DNA of 64,000 nucleotides from Williamwhitmania taraxaci (GCF_900096565.1 NZ_FMYP01000002.1:49366-113365); one strand, 5' to 3'; shown: positions 1 through 9,747, counted from the first letter of the stretch. Translations and numbers: made by a program. Notes: generated by a model from the sequence alone, not told the origin.

Positions 1-768
1 AGTTACGGTACTTTCCTTTAGTAAGTTACCGAAGAATAGCATTCCAAGAAGTGGCATGCCTGAAGGAACCAAGAAGGTGGTGAGCAACAGACCAACAATA
101 GGGAAGAGGATTTTTTCCAACTTCGAAACCTGGCGAGGTGCTTTCATCCGAATTAGGCGCTCCTTTTTGTTGGTGAGCAACTTCATGATGGGAGGCTGAA
201 TCACCGGAACTAAGGCCATGTAGGAGTATGCCGATATGGCAATGGCTCCCATAAGACTTGGTGCTAATCGTGATGAAAGGAATATAGCAGTTGGACCATC
301 GGCACCGCCGATAATTCCAATTGCACCAGCTTCTTCCGGCGAAAAACCCATTGCTAGAGCCGCCATGTATGCACCAAAAATACCGAGTTGAGCCGCTGCT
401 CCAATAAGCATCAGCTTCGGGTTCGATATTAGCGCACTAAAATCGGTCATAGCTCCAATACCAAGGAATATCAGAGGCGGATAAATCCCCTTTGTTACTC
501 CAAAGTAAAGGTAGTTCATTACACTGCCCGATTCGTAGATACCCACCTGCATGCCTGGGTAGAAGGGAACGTTTCCTATGATAATCCCAAATCCGATAGG
601 AATAAGTAGGAGTGGTTCATACTCCTTTGCAATGGCCAAGTAGATAAAGAGTAATCCTACAAGTATCATGGCAACATGCCCTAACGTAAAGTTAGAGAAT
701 GAGGTATATGCCAAGAATTGTTCCAGATTATCCTTTAAGAAGGTGAAAAAGTTAGTTGAGTTTTCCAT
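1..768 (-). CDS. Sodium-pumping decarboxylase beta subunit (OadB/MmdB), partial
   Basis: This is the first 256 residues of the integral membrane beta subunit of a biotin-dependent, Na+-translocating decarboxylase; the 3' end lies outside the window. Translating the minus strand from the ATG at 768 gives an uninterrupted, very hydrophobic protein. It contains the OadB hallmark GGADGPTAIFLSSRLAP, part of the channel that releases CO2 from carboxybiotin while exporting Na+. The start lies only 5 bases after the stop of the biotin carrier gene, so it is the last visible member of the mce-decarboxylase operon. With epimerase and CoA-carboxyltransferase genes upstream, methylmalonyl-CoA is the likely substrate rather than oxaloacetate. 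That substrate is inferred from context. Confidence 0.93.
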   Translation of the reverse strand, partial: MENSTNFFTFLKDNLEQFLAYTSFSNFTLGHVAMILVGLLFIYLAIAKEYEPLLLIPIGFGIIIGNVPFYPGMQVGIYESGSVMNYLYFGVTKGIYPPLIFLGIGAMTDFSALISNPKLMLIGAAAQLGIFGAYMAALAMGFSPEEAGAIGIIGGADGPTAIFLSSRLAPSLMGAIAISAYSYMALVPVIQPPIMKLLTNKKERLIRMKAPRQVSKLEKILFPIVGLLLTTFLVPSGMPLLGMLFFGNLLKESTVT

Positions 769-773
769 GGCTA

Positions 774-1211
774 TTACCCGATAATAATGAGAACATCACC
801 TTCGAGAACGGATCCACCTTTGCTTACCTTAATTTCCTTAATGGTTCCCTCTTTATCGGAGTCGATATTGTTTTCCATTTTCATGGCCTCAAGTAAAAGC
901 AATTTCTGTCCCATTTTAATATAGTCGCCCTCTTTTACATAGAGATCGAGGATAACCCCAGGAAGTGGCGATTTAATCGCTCCGGCAGTTGCAACGCCTG
1001 GGCTTTGGGTTCTTGCCAACGAGGGATGAGCATCGGTGGAGGGAACAGCTGCAGGGCGAACCAACTTAGGGGTTTTTACCTGTTTTAGTTCCTTATCGAC
1101 TTCAACCTTATATGGTGTTCCGTTAACTTCGAGATCGGCGATATTGCCTTCTACGTTATTGATGTTAACGTTATATTCGCTTCCGTTGATTTTAAATTTG
1201 AATTCTTTCAT
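774..1211 (-). CDS. Biotin carboxyl carrier protein of methylmalonyl-CoA decarboxylase
   Basis: A 145-residue biotin carrier subunit. The C-terminal biotinyl domain (about residues 75-145) holds the biotinylation motif EAMKMEN with Lys111 as acceptor, and the conserved PLPG turn lies about 30 residues before it. Residues 50-75 form a Pro/Ala/Thr-rich linker, and the N-terminal 40 residues form a small beta-rich segment common in this group. The carrier shuttles CO2 from the carboxyltransferase alpha subunit to the membrane beta subunit. It sits 6 bases after the OadG-like gene and 5 bases before the beta subunit, so translation is probably coupled. Confidence 0.93.
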   Translation of the reverse strand: MKEFKFKINGSEYNVNINNVEGNIADLEVNGTPYKVEVDKELKQVKTPKLVRPAAVPSTDAHPSLARTQSPGVATAGAIKSPLPGVILDLYVKEGDYIKMGQKLLLLEAMKMENNIDSDKEGTIKEIKVSKGGSVLEGDVLIIIG

Positions 1212-1217
1212 GACCTG

Positions 1218-2126
1218 CTAGCGATTAAATTCTGGTTTGCGGGTTTGTAATGGTGGCATTTGTCTTAAACCGTATATTTTTGAACTCCAAGGCGAGTAGG
1301 TCTTGGTGACACGGTTTATGGTAAGGATAGTCGACTCTTGGTCGTGCAGTTCTGTTTCGTATAAGTAGAGGGCTGCCGAAATAGCCGCAATTACATCACC
1401 CGAAATCTCTGCCTCTTGTATCTCCTTTTGGGTAACCTCTGAAGTTCCAGAAGACTTTTTCACCTGAGCTGTCATATTGGCTTTCCCAATAAACTTAAAG
1501 AATAGATAGAGCAGCATTAAGGCTGTAAACACCACAGACATAGCTGATATAGCCATTCCTATGCCGATAGGGTCTGCAGCCGCAAACCGAGTACCAGGAG
1601 AGACCATCTCTTCGGTTATGTTTGTGGCCATTGGTGTTGTCTTATCTAATTTCCCAATTACAACATCCCCATCGGCTATTCGTCCAAAAGAAATATCTCC
1701 TGTTTGTTGGGGAATGCTCATGCTATCGATTAGCGTTCTCCCATCACCATCAAAAAGGGCGATAAACTTTGAGGTCGAATCCATCTTGAAGTTGAGATGG
1801 AATGTTCCATGCGTAGTTTTACCATCAGCAAAAAAAATGGTAAACGAACGGGTCTCAACCACAGTATTTTGATCCTTTGTTGGAATCCTATACTTCGTGG
1901 GATTACTCATGTCGTCGGTGAAGTAGCAACCGGCTACGTTTACCTTATTGTAAGCTGTATTGAACAGCTCTACCCAGGCACTACGGCTTCCAAAGTTATC
2001 AACATAGCTTGAGTTGTTGATTAGGAGCACTTCATTAATTCGAAGGTCTCTTGCACTTTGAGCAAATCCTGCATAGGTTAAGGTGAACAATCCCAGAGTA
2101 AATGCAAGTTTTTTAACTAATTTCAT
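1218..2126 (-). CDS. Lamin-tail domain / OadG-type gamma subunit fusion
   Basis: A 302-residue protein with a signal peptide (residues 1-22, ending GFAQ). Residues 28-150 look like a lamin-tail (LTD) beta-sandwich: RINEVLL near the start, then WVELFNTAYN and later beta strands. One membrane helix follows at 186-213, then a cytoplasmic tail with a conserved segment around residues 239-290 (GDVIAAISAAL, then SPWSSKIYGLRQM). OadG gamma subunits are normally under about 120 residues: one helix and a short cytoplasmic tail that anchors the complex. Here the periplasmic side carries an extra domain. Position between the alpha and biotin carrier genes supports a decarboxylase subunit role. Similar fusions are known to me in Bacteroidota; the role of the LTD is unknown. 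Confidence 0.82.
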   Translation of the reverse strand: MKLVKKLAFTLGLFTLTYAGFAQSARDLRINEVLLINNSSYVDNFGSRSAWVELFNTAYNKVNVAGCYFTDDMSNPTKYRIPTKDQNTVVETRSFTIFFADGKTTHGTFHLNFKMDSTSKFIALFDGDGRTLIDSMSIPQQTGDISFGRIADGDVVIGKLDKTTPMATNITEEMVSPGTRFAAADPIGIGMAISAMSVVFTALMLLYLFFKFIGKANMTAQVKKSSGTSEVTQKEIQEAEISGDVIAAISAALYLYETELHDQESTILTINRVTKTYSPWSSKIYGLRQMPPLQTRKPEFNR

Positions 2127-2144
2127 ACTGCTTTACATTAGGGA

Positions 2145-3707
2145 TTAAAGTGGCAAGTTAGAGTGCTTCTTAGGAGGATTGACATCCTTTTTAGTAGCAA
2201 GCGCTTGTAACGCTCTGATAATTCTAAAGCGGGTAGCGCGGGGTTCAATTACATCGTCGATGTAGCCAAACTTTGCTGCAACAAATGGGTTGGCGAATTT
2301 TTCACGGTATTCCTGCTCTTTTTCGATAAGCAGTGCCACCTTTGCTTTTTCATCGTCAATGTTGCTTAACTCGCGGCTAAGAAGTACTTCAATGGCACCC
2401 TTTGGACCCATAACTGCAATTTCGCCGCTTGGCCAAGAGTAGTTAATATCGCCGCGAAGGTGTTTCGAACTCATTACATCGTATGCTCCACCGTACGCCT
2501 TACGCAGGATAATGGTGATCTTAGGAACGGTAGCTTCGCCATAGGCAAAGAGCAACTTAGCTCCATGGATAATAATTCCGCCATATTCTTGTGCGGTTCC
2601 AGGTAGGAATCCAGGAACATCCACCAAAGTAACGATTGGAATATTAAAGGCATCGCAGAAGCGAACAAATCGAGCCGCTTTTCTGGATGAGTTGATATCG
2701 AGCACACCGGCCATATACTTAGGCTGGTTGGCTACCATTCCTACACTCACGCCGTTGAAACGGGCAAAACCCACTACAATGTTGGGAGCATAATCGCGGT
2801 GAACTTGGAGAAACTCGGCATTATCAACGATGGAGTGAATTACGTCCAAAACGTCGTAAGGCTTGTTTGTATTATCGGGGATAATTTCGTTGAGTGCGTC
2901 ATCCAACCTATCAATTGGATCGGTGCAAGGGATAATAGGAGCCTCCTCAAGGTTATTCTGGGGAAGGTAACTAAGCAGTTTGCGAAGAATTAGAATTCCC
3001 TCTTCCTCGTTTTCGGCAACAAAGTGGGCAACGCCCGATTTGGTTGCGTGAACAGATGCTCCACCCAGTTGCTCTTGGGTAACATCTTCACCGGTAACAG
3101 TTTTAACAACCTTTGGACCAGTCACAAACATGTAGCTGGTGTCCTTAGTCATCATAATAAAGTCGGTAAGGGCTGGGGAGTAAACTGCACCACCAGCACA
3201 CGGTCCAAAAATGGCTGAAATTTGAGGAATAACTCCAGAAGCCATGATGTTACGTTGGAAAATTTCGGCGTATCCACCTAAACTCTTTACGCCTTCTTGG
3301 ATACGTGCTCCACCTGAGTCGTTAATTCCAATCAAAGGTGCACCAACCTTCATGGCCATATCCATTACCTTACAGATTTTGGCAGCGAACATTTCGGATA
3401 GCGAGCCACCAAAAACGGTAAAATCTTGGGAAAACACATAAACCAAACGTCCGTCGATGGTACCGTAACCGGTAACAACACCGTCGGCAAGGTAGCTTTC
3501 CTTCTCTAATCCAAAGTCGATACAGCGGTGCGATACAAACATATCGAACTCTTCGAAACTGCCCTCGTCGAGGAGCATATCGAGGCGCTCACGGGCCGTG
3601 AATTTGCCTTTTTTGTGTTGGGCTTCAATTCTTTTCTCTCCACCACCGAGCTTTGCCTGCTCCCGTAGCTTGATTAATTCTTTAATTTTGTCCTGGTTGG
3701 TGCTCAT
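2145..3707 (-). CDS. Methylmalonyl-CoA decarboxylase alpha subunit (carboxyltransferase)
   Basis: A 520-residue acyl-CoA carboxylase beta-type carboxyltransferase, close to the usual 510-520 for PccB/MmdA. It contains two crotonase-fold halves: [13 protein letters not shown] and [13 protein letters not shown] in the first, [12 protein letters not shown] and [11 protein letters not shown] in the second. The last two form the acyl-CoA and biotin oxyanion sites. It moves the carboxyl group of (S)-methylmalonyl-CoA to biotin on the carrier, producing propionyl-CoA. The family also includes propionyl-CoA carboxylases, but OadG and OadB homologues in the same operon and no biotin carboxylase gene point to the decarboxylase direction. 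The start follows the epimerase gene by 48 bases. Confidence 0.93.
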   Translation of the reverse strand: MSTNQDKIKELIKLREQAKLGGGEKRIEAQHKKGKFTARERLDMLLDEGSFEEFDMFVSHRCIDFGLEKESYLADGVVTGYGTIDGRLVYVFSQDFTVFGGSLSEMFAAKICKVMDMAMKVGAPLIGINDSGGARIQEGVKSLGGYAEIFQRNIMASGVIPQISAIFGPCAGGAVYSPALTDFIMMTKDTSYMFVTGPKVVKTVTGEDVTQEQLGGASVHATKSGVAHFVAENEEEGILILRKLLSYLPQNNLEEAPIIPCTDPIDRLDDALNEIIPDNTNKPYDVLDVIHSIVDNAEFLQVHRDYAPNIVVGFARFNGVSVGMVANQPKYMAGVLDINSSRKAARFVRFCDAFNIPIVTLVDVPGFLPGTAQEYGGIIIHGAKLLFAYGEATVPKITIILRKAYGGAYDVMSSKHLRGDINYSWPSGEIAVMGPKGAIEVLLSRELSNIDDEKAKVALLIEKEQEYREKFANPFVAAKFGYIDDVIEPRATRFRIIRALQALATKKDVNPPKKHSNLPL

Positions 3708-3755
3708 ACCTAAGGATGTTTAGTTTATGTTGAAGTTGTTGAAGTAGAACGGTAA

Positions 3756-4169
3756 TTATTTCTTGTTTTTGTCTTCGCAAAGTTCGGTAAGAACTCCAAA
3801 GGTCGATTTGGGGTGGAGAAAGGCGATAGATAAACCTTCTGCTCCTTTTCGTGGGGCTTTGTCGATTAGCTGAACGCCGTTGCTTTCGGCATCGACAAGT
3901 GCTTGCTCAATATCTTGAACAGCAAATGCCATGTGGTGAATACCTTCGCCCTTTTTCTCTATAAATTTACCAATAGGTCCTTCGGGATCGGTCGATTCAA
4001 GTAGCTCAATTTTGGTTTGACCCACCATGAAAAAAGCGGTCTTAACCTTTTGATCGGCTACGACTTCGAGATTGTAGCATTTTAATCCTAAAACGTTTTC
4101 CCAGTAAGGAATCGCTTGTTCGAGGCTCTTTACGGCGATGCCGATGTGCTCGATATGGGTTGGTTGCAT
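3756..4169 (-). CDS. mce: Methylmalonyl-CoA epimerase
   Basis: A 137-residue vicinal-oxygen-chelate (VOC) protein of typical epimerase length. It starts with HIEHIGIAVKSLEQAI and carries two beta-alpha-beta-beta-beta halves. The metal ligands are visible in THIEHIGIAV, KIELLE, GIHHMAFAV and LTELCE (His/Gln/His/Glu set). It interconverts (R)- and (S)-methylmalonyl-CoA in the succinate-to-propionate pathway. It is the first gene of the decarboxylase operon, and a TAnnTTTG box lies about 25 bases upstream of its start. Function is confident from sequence and context together. Confidence 0.93.
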   Translation of the reverse strand: MQPTHIEHIGIAVKSLEQAIPYWENVLGLKCYNLEVVADQKVKTAFFMVGQTKIELLESTDPEGPIGKFIEKKGEGIHHMAFAVQDIEQALVDAESNGVQLIDKAPRKGAEGLSIAFLHPKSTFGVLTELCEDKNKK

Positions 4170-4193
4170 AAATTTGGGGTTTAGATTATTTTA

Positions 4194-4201
4194 CAAAAGT
4201 A
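4194..4201 (-). promoter_or_regulatory. -7 box upstream of mce operon
   Basis: Reads TACTTTTG on the minus strand, matching the Bacteroidota -7 consensus TAnnTTTG, 25 bases before the mce start. No clear TTG -33 partner was seen, so it is a candidate. Confidence 0.45.
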
Positions 4202-4329
4202 ACTCTATCTATCGTTTACATCCCTAAAAAAAATATGTTTTATCACACCTTTAAACCTTGTTATACAACATCTAATCACCCTCGTGTAGACAAATCTAGT
4301 ACATAAGATTCGAACTTACTTAATTTCGT

Positions 4330-4337
4330 TATTTTTG
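4330..4337 (+). promoter_or_regulatory. -7 box upstream of the sulfatase-fold gene
   Basis: TATTTTTG on the plus strand, 43 bases before the start at 4380. It matches TAnnTTTG; the -33 element is not clear. Confidence 0.45.
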
Positions 4338-4379
4338 CACTCGTGCTTCTAATGCCGCTCGAAACTTAAACCAGATCCC

Positions 4380-6302
4380 ATGAACACCTATTTTTACCAT
4401 CAAAAGCTTTTGTTTTTTCGAATCGGTTTGGTGATGCTTTTCTTTTCTTTGACAAGGTTACTGTTTTATACATTTAACTATCATGGGTTCGATATTGAAA
4501 ATTTCTGGAATGTCGTAGGACTGCATATGGCTGGTTTGCGGTTCGACCTGTCGGCGATTATTTATTTGAACCTGTTGCTGATTCTGATGCACATTGTGCC
4601 TGGTACATTTAAGGATAATCGATGGTATCAACTTTTTATTCGATTATATTTTGTGGCAGTAAACGGAGCAGCATTGGCAACAAACTTTGTCGATGTAAAA
4701 TTCTATGACTTTGAACATAAACGTCTTACTGCCGATATGTTTTCGTCCGTTTGGCTTGGGGAAGATTTTTCGAACATGCTACCCCAGTTCTTGCATGACT
4801 ATTGGTATCTGTTTCTTCTATGGGTAATTACCGTAGGAGGGCTTTGGTTTTTATACCCAAAGGCTAATCCAAACAAGAGTAATCAATTGAAACGTTTTTC
4901 TTTTAAATATTGGGCATTACAGTTTGTGGCCGCCATTGTAATTCTTTGCTTAACGGTGGTTGGTGGACGAGGAGGTTTGCAAATGAAGCCGCTTCGAATA
5001 ATTACTGCAACTACCTATACTTCTGCCCAAAATGCAGCATTGGTGTTGAATTCTCCCTTTACAATACTTAAAACGCTTAATAGTAAGGAAATTAGTGGGA
5101 AGAAATACTTTTCAACATCCAATGAATTATTAGCCCATTTTGATCATCGAATCCAACCCGACACTCTGTCGTTGGCACGATGGGATAGGCCCAATGTTGT
5201 GGTAATAATTCTTGAAAGTTTTTCGAGCGAGTATACTGGCTTTTTTGGTGGTGGAAAATCGTATACTCCTTTTCTTGATTCATTGGCTGCGCAGAGTTGG
5301 TCGTTTCAAAATGCTTATGCAAACGGAAAACGATCGATTGAAGCCATGCCTTCCATTTTAGCCTCGTTACCGGCCCTTACCGACGATGCCTTTATAACTA
5401 CCCGCTACGGTTCCAACCGAATAAACAGTTTGCCAAGCCTTTTGAGCGAAATGGGCTATTCTTCCTCGTTCTTCCACGGTGGGCATAACGGAACGATGGG
5501 TTTCGATAGTTTTGCAGGTGCTGCAGGTATTCGGCAATACTATGGAAAAAACGAGTATAAAGGTCCCGCTGCCGAGGATGGGGGATGGGGTATTTACGAC
5601 GAGGAGTTTTTACAGTTTTTTGCTGAAAAACTATCTACGTTCCAGCAGCCTTTTTTCTCTGCTGTATTCACGCTGTCGTCTCACCACCCATACACAATTC
5701 CGAGCCGATACTTAGGCAAATTTCCCGAAGGAGAATTGCCTATCCTAAAAACCATTGGTTACGCCGATTTTGCTCTCAGACGGTTTTTTGAGCAAGCCAA
5801 GAAACAGGCATGGTATAGTCATACTCTCTTTGTTCTTACAGCCGACCATTGTGCTCAGCCTATGGGGGCATATTTTGCCAACAAGGTGGGTAATTATGAT
5901 GTTCCACTGATATTTTACTATCCGGGTGATTCCAATTTTAAAGGCATTAGCTATGATGTTGCACAGCAGGCTGATATTATGCCCACAGTTCTTAACCTAG
6001 TGGGGTATGCTAAGCCATTTGTGAGCTATGGAACATCCCTTTTTGATACAAAACATCCTCACTTTGCGGTTAACTATATGAGTGGTGTATACCAGCTCAT
6101 TCAAGGTGATTTCTGTTTGCAATTTAATGGTGATAAGCCAATCTCCCTGTTCAATTATAAAAAGGATAGCTTATTGAAGACTAATCTTCTCTTACCAATG
6201 CAGGATACTGTCTCGAAAATGGAGTTGAAACTAAAGGCAATAATCCAAGGGTATGAGGAGGCGTTGGAGGGTAATTCGTTATATATTGAAGGCCGTAATT
6301 GA
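4380..6302 (+). CDS. LtaS-like sulfatase-fold membrane transferase
   Basis: A 640-residue protein with an N-terminal membrane region (about five helices up to residue 200) and an extracytoplasmic alkaline-phosphatase/sulfatase-fold domain. Visible elements are VVIILESFSSEY (metal-binding Glu), NGKRSIEAMPS (Ser in the place of the LtaS nucleophilic Thr), SFFHGGHNGTMGF, and TADHC (Asp-His metal ligands). In Gram-positives this family makes glycerol-phosphate polymers. In Gram-negative Bacteroidota, members more likely transfer phospho-groups to lipids or glycans; the substrate cannot be told from sequence. It stands alone, convergent with the next gene. Confidence 0.83.
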   Translation: MNTYFYHQKLLFFRIGLVMLFFSLTRLLFYTFNYHGFDIENFWNVVGLHMAGLRFDLSAIIYLNLLLILMHIVPGTFKDNRWYQLFIRLYFVAVNGAALATNFVDVKFYDFEHKRLTADMFSSVWLGEDFSNMLPQFLHDYWYLFLLWVITVGGLWFLYPKANPNKSNQLKRFSFKYWALQFVAAIVILCLTVVGGRGGLQMKPLRIITATTYTSAQNAALVLNSPFTILKTLNSKEISGKKYFSTSNELLAHFDHRIQPDTLSLARWDRPNVVVIILESFSSEYTGFFGGGKSYTPFLDSLAAQSWSFQNAYANGKRSIEAMPSILASLPALTDDAFITTRYGSNRINSLPSLLSEMGYSSSFFHGGHNGTMGFDSFAGAAGIRQYYGKNEYKGPAAEDGGWGIYDEEFLQFFAEKLSTFQQPFFSAVFTLSSHHPYTIPSRYLGKFPEGELPILKTIGYADFALRRFFEQAKKQAWYSHTLFVLTADHCAQPMGAYFANKVGNYDVPLIFYYPGDSNFKGISYDVAQQADIMPTVLNLVGYAKPFVSYGTSLFDTKHPHFAVNYMSGVYQLIQGDFCLQFNGDKPISLFNYKKDSLLKTNLLLPMQDTVSKMELKLKAIIQGYEEALEGNSLYIEGRN

Positions 6303-6369
6303 AAGTTCAAAACACATTTGGCGATTTAGTAATTTGAAAATACTGGCTCGAATGGGCGAGAGTTCATTT

Positions 6370-6403
6370 GCTAATTTGGTAGTATTACTAACTACCAATT
6401 AGC
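6370..6403. terminator. Hairpin between convergent genes
   Basis: An inverted repeat of 13 pairs with one bulge and a 7-base loop lies between the sulfatase-fold gene and the GH3 gene. There is no T-tract on either side, so it may be a weak or factor-assisted terminator. Confidence 0.4.
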
Positions 6404-6453
6404 TAAAATGCCTCTCATATTCGTTGACTTCGTCTAACTTCTTCCAACTATTA

Positions 6454-9400
6454 TTACTTCCTCCCTTTTACTGCTTCCTCCAAAACGTCCAGCATGTCGG
6501 TTCGAATGTTCATTTTTGCAAGCTTAGTATTTTCAGCATTGGGGAATACTCTGTTGGAGAGAAATACGAACACTAACTTAGTTTCCGGATCTACCCATAC
6601 TAAGGTACCCGTAAAACCACTGTGACCATAGCTCGAGGGGGAAACAGTTAATCCAACTGGGCTGGGTTTACCGGGAATAGTCTCGGGCTTATCCCATCCC
6701 AATCCTCGTCTGTTTGATATCGAAAATGCCGAGGTGAAAAATTTTACCGTTTCGGGTTTGAAGTAGGTTTTTCCTCCGTAGCTACCATTTTGAAGAAATA
6801 CCTGTAGCAATTTTCCCAAGTCGTTGGCATTGCTGAATATTCCGGCATTTCCGGCAACCCCGCCCAGTAATGCTGCTGTTTGGTCGTGTACAAATCCTCT
6901 AACAACTTGTTTTCGAAATAGGAAATCGTATTCCGTAGGCGCAATACTGTCGGGTGAAATACTCTCCGTAGGTTTATACATCGTGGTGCGCATGCCTAAC
7001 GGACAATAGAACCTTGTTTGGGTTAGTGAATCCAACGGAGTTTTGGTAATGCTTTCAATTATTCGCTGTAGGTATATGAATCCATGGTCGCTGTAACGAT
7101 ATTGTATGTCTTTATACTGTAGAGTGCGGTCAATCTTTTTGTAGATACTATCCTTAAGTGATTTAATGGCATAAATATTTTGAGCAATTTGGTTGGGGTA
7201 ATCTCTACCGTTGTGGTGACTAAAGATGGTCGGATTTAGTTGATAGTATAAGTTGATGTAGTTTCCTGAGGAAATACGCAATGGGAACGAATCGCTTGGC
7301 ACTGTGCTATAGAGTTTGTCCTTTGGCCAAATAGCGGTTAGGTAATCGAGATGAAACGGTAAAAACTCTTTTAATCCACCTTGGTGGGTAAGCAGTTGCC
7401 AAGTGTAAATGTTCTTTTTTGAGTTGTTTCGTGGAAATGAAATGAACTTTCCCAAGGAATCGGTAATGCTTAACTTCTTGGATTCAAAGAGTTGCATTAC
7501 TATAGGCAGGGTCGCCACTACTTTCGTTACTGAAGCTACATCATATACAGTACCTGATGAAACGTTTTGATCGTTACTGTTGTAGGTTTGCTTTCCGTAA
7601 CCCTTATTTAAAAAGATTTTGCCATCCACAGCGGCATATACTTGACATCCAGGTGTTGCTCCTTGAAGAATTGCAAAATTTGCAATGGAATCTATCTTGG
7701 CCATTGCTACTTTTGAAATCCCAATCTCTTCGGGCATTACGTAGCTTAGCCGAAGTCCACCTTCGGTTGTAAGGCCATTTCCTCCCGGAAAATTTATACC
7801 GGCCGATACTGGTAGCATGCCTTTGGCTCCGATCGCTCCAAAAAGAATTTGAGCAGTCATCTCTTGAACTTCTGTGCTATTGTCGTATCCCACAACTATA
7901 GAGGCAGGCAAATCTACCAACGGGAATTTTTCAAGAGCATAGGGAGATCCAAAGAGGCAAAGAACCACTTTTTTTTGGGTGGAGGTCTCCGATATGAAAT
8001 CGGTCATTTCGTGGCGAATTCCGAAGTTGAATTGTGGTCGTGCATCAAGGTTATGATAGCCAAATACAATCAGGTTATGCGGTTGGAGTAACCTCTTCAG
8101 TGAGTCAATTTGATTATTGGTGGCTTCGCGCGGTAGGGAATAGTGATGAATGCTTGCGTAGTTATTGAGCATTCCTAAAAATGGAGTTCCCATTCCGGAA
8201 TCAAGTTCAACATAGGCAATGGAAAGGGTATCGAGTTGTTGAAACGGGATCAGATCGTAATCGTTTCGGACAACTGTGATCGCTTCGCGGCATAGCCGCC
8301 GTTTAAGAACTAAGTATTTAGTGTCGTTTAAATCGTTGATTATATTGGTGGTATCGATGGGCGTATATTTTGATAGCCCTGCAAAATATTTTGCAGTAAG
8401 CACTTTTCTACACTTAGCTTCAATTTCCTCATGGGGAATTCTCCCACGGTGAACATACCGTGCAATTTTCTGGATACTTTCACCAATTTCATTGGGGTAA
8501 ACTAGTATATCATTCCCAGCCATAAGGGCCAATGCGTTCACTCTGCTCGGTTTTCGGTAGTTGCTTACGCCCTTCATGTTCATGGCGTCGGTAAAGATGA
8601 GCCCCTTAAATCCTAGCGTTTTCTGGAGTAGGTCGATAACTACCTCGTCTGAAAGAGAGGTGGGTAAAGTACTTGAATGGGTTAAGGATGGCACCATGAG
8701 GTGGCCAACCATCACCGAAGAAATTCCGGCATCGAATAACTTTCGGAAGGGGTAAAGTTCTAAGCTATCGAGTCTATCCTTTTCAAAAAGAACAGAGGGC
8801 AGTGTCTCGTGCGAGTCTTTATCGGTATCGCCATGGCCTGGGAAGTGTTTTGCACATGCAAGAATACCATTTTCCTGTAAGCCAAGCATGTATGCAATTG
8901 CTTTATTGCTTGTGTTTTGTCTGTTTTCGCCAAATGAGCGCGTATTGATTACGGGATTATTTGGATTGTTGTTAACATCGGCCACAGGAGCAAAATTAAT
9001 ATGCACACCAAGTCGCTTGAGTTGCCTTGCAATTTCTCCTCCCATTTCAAAAACGAGGCTGTCGTTCTGCAGCGCTCCAAGCATCATCTGACGTGGAAAG
9101 CGAATAATGCTATCGAGGCGCATCGATGGGCCCCATTCGGCATCCATGCCAATCAACAAGGGCACATTGGAACTTTTTTGTAATCGGTTGGTTAACTGCA
9201 CTTGACTCTTTGGACCACCTTGAAAAAAAATGACCCCACCTATATGGTACTTATTCACGAGTTGTAACAATTGGGCAGTGTTATCTTGACTCTTCGAAGA
9301 GTACCCGGCAACCATAAATAGTTGGGCTATTTTCTCCTCTAAGGTAAGTTTGGCCATAACGGAATCTACCCAGGGGATATTTTGTTTTTCCTGAAACGAT

Positions 9401-9489
9401 ATTTTATACTTAATTGGATTGTCAACTTTGGCAGAGCAGGTAATTGAAACGGCAGTGAGGAGGGAAAGTAGAAATGCTGTATTGAACAT
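6454..9489 (-). CDS. Secreted GH3 beta-N-acetylhexosaminidase-like / serine hydrolase fusion
   Basis: About 1011 residues from the ATG at 9489. An in-frame ATG at 9537 lies upstream of the TATCTTTG box at 9521-9528, and the 9489 start gives a clean signal peptide (MFNTAFLLSLLTAVSITCSA). The N-terminal half is a GH3 domain: NagZ-type KHFPGHGDTDKDSHETLP and FTDAMNMKGV with the likely Asp nucleophile. A GH3 C-terminal domain follows, then a class C beta-lactamase-like domain with SVTK (SxxK serine), YSD in place of YxN, and HSGFTG (HxG). NagZ-type enzymes cut GlcNAc-anhMurNAc in wall recycling. The fused hydrolase may act on peptides or esters of the same material; this is inferred. Confidence 0.88.
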   Translation of the reverse strand: MFNTAFLLSLLTAVSITCSAKVDNPIKYKISFQEKQNIPWVDSVMAKLTLEEKIAQLFMVAGYSSKSQDNTAQLLQLVNKYHIGGVIFFQGGPKSQVQLTNRLQKSSNVPLLIGMDAEWGPSMRLDSIIRFPRQMMLGALQNDSLVFEMGGEIARQLKRLGVHINFAPVADVNNNPNNPVINTRSFGENRQNTSNKAIAYMLGLQENGILACAKHFPGHGDTDKDSHETLPSVLFEKDRLDSLELYPFRKLFDAGISSVMVGHLMVPSLTHSSTLPTSLSDEVVIDLLQKTLGFKGLIFTDAMNMKGVSNYRKPSRVNALALMAGNDILVYPNEIGESIQKIARYVHRGRIPHEEIEAKCRKVLTAKYFAGLSKYTPIDTTNIINDLNDTKYLVLKRRLCREAITVVRNDYDLIPFQQLDTLSIAYVELDSGMGTPFLGMLNNYASIHHYSLPREATNNQIDSLKRLLQPHNLIVFGYHNLDARPQFNFGIRHEMTDFISETSTQKKVVLCLFGSPYALEKFPLVDLPASIVVGYDNSTEVQEMTAQILFGAIGAKGMLPVSAGINFPGGNGLTTEGGLRLSYVMPEEIGISKVAMAKIDSIANFAILQGATPGCQVYAAVDGKIFLNKGYGKQTYNSNDQNVSSGTVYDVASVTKVVATLPIVMQLFESKKLSITDSLGKFISFPRNNSKKNIYTWQLLTHQGGLKEFLPFHLDYLTAIWPKDKLYSTVPSDSFPLRISSGNYINLYYQLNPTIFSHHNGRDYPNQIAQNIYAIKSLKDSIYKKIDRTLQYKDIQYRYSDHGFIYLQRIIESITKTPLDSLTQTRFYCPLGMRTTMYKPTESISPDSIAPTEYDFLFRKQVVRGFVHDQTAALLGGVAGNAGIFSNANDLGKLLQVFLQNGSYGGKTYFKPETVKFFTSAFSISNRRGLGWDKPETIPGKPSPVGLTVSPSSYGHSGFTGTLVWVDPETKLVFVFLSNRVFPNAENTKLAKMNIRTDMLDVLEEAVKGRK

Positions 9490-9520
9490 AATGCGAATGC
9501 TTGAGAGATGAATTCCGTCA

Positions 9521-9528
9521 CAAAGATA
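9521..9528 (-). promoter_or_regulatory. -7 box that decides the GH3 gene start
   Basis: Minus-strand TATCTTTG matches TAnnTTTG. A transcript starting about 7 bases further would begin near 9514 and exclude the upstream ATG at 9537, favouring the ATG at 9489. Confidence 0.5.
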
Positions 9529-9747
9529 GAGATTCAATGGCGGATTGCACTTTATTAATTTGAAGTTCTTTTCCTAATTGATCAAGCGTATACTTTTGGA
9601 AAGTATTGACTCAGATTGGTGCCGTTTTAGTCGTTTCTGCTTCTATCAATGAACAAATACATTTAGGACTTGGGAGCTTCTTCATGTTCGAATTCCTCAT
9701 AGCATATTTCTAACCTCAGCAAACAACCTTCATCCTTCTATTCAGAT

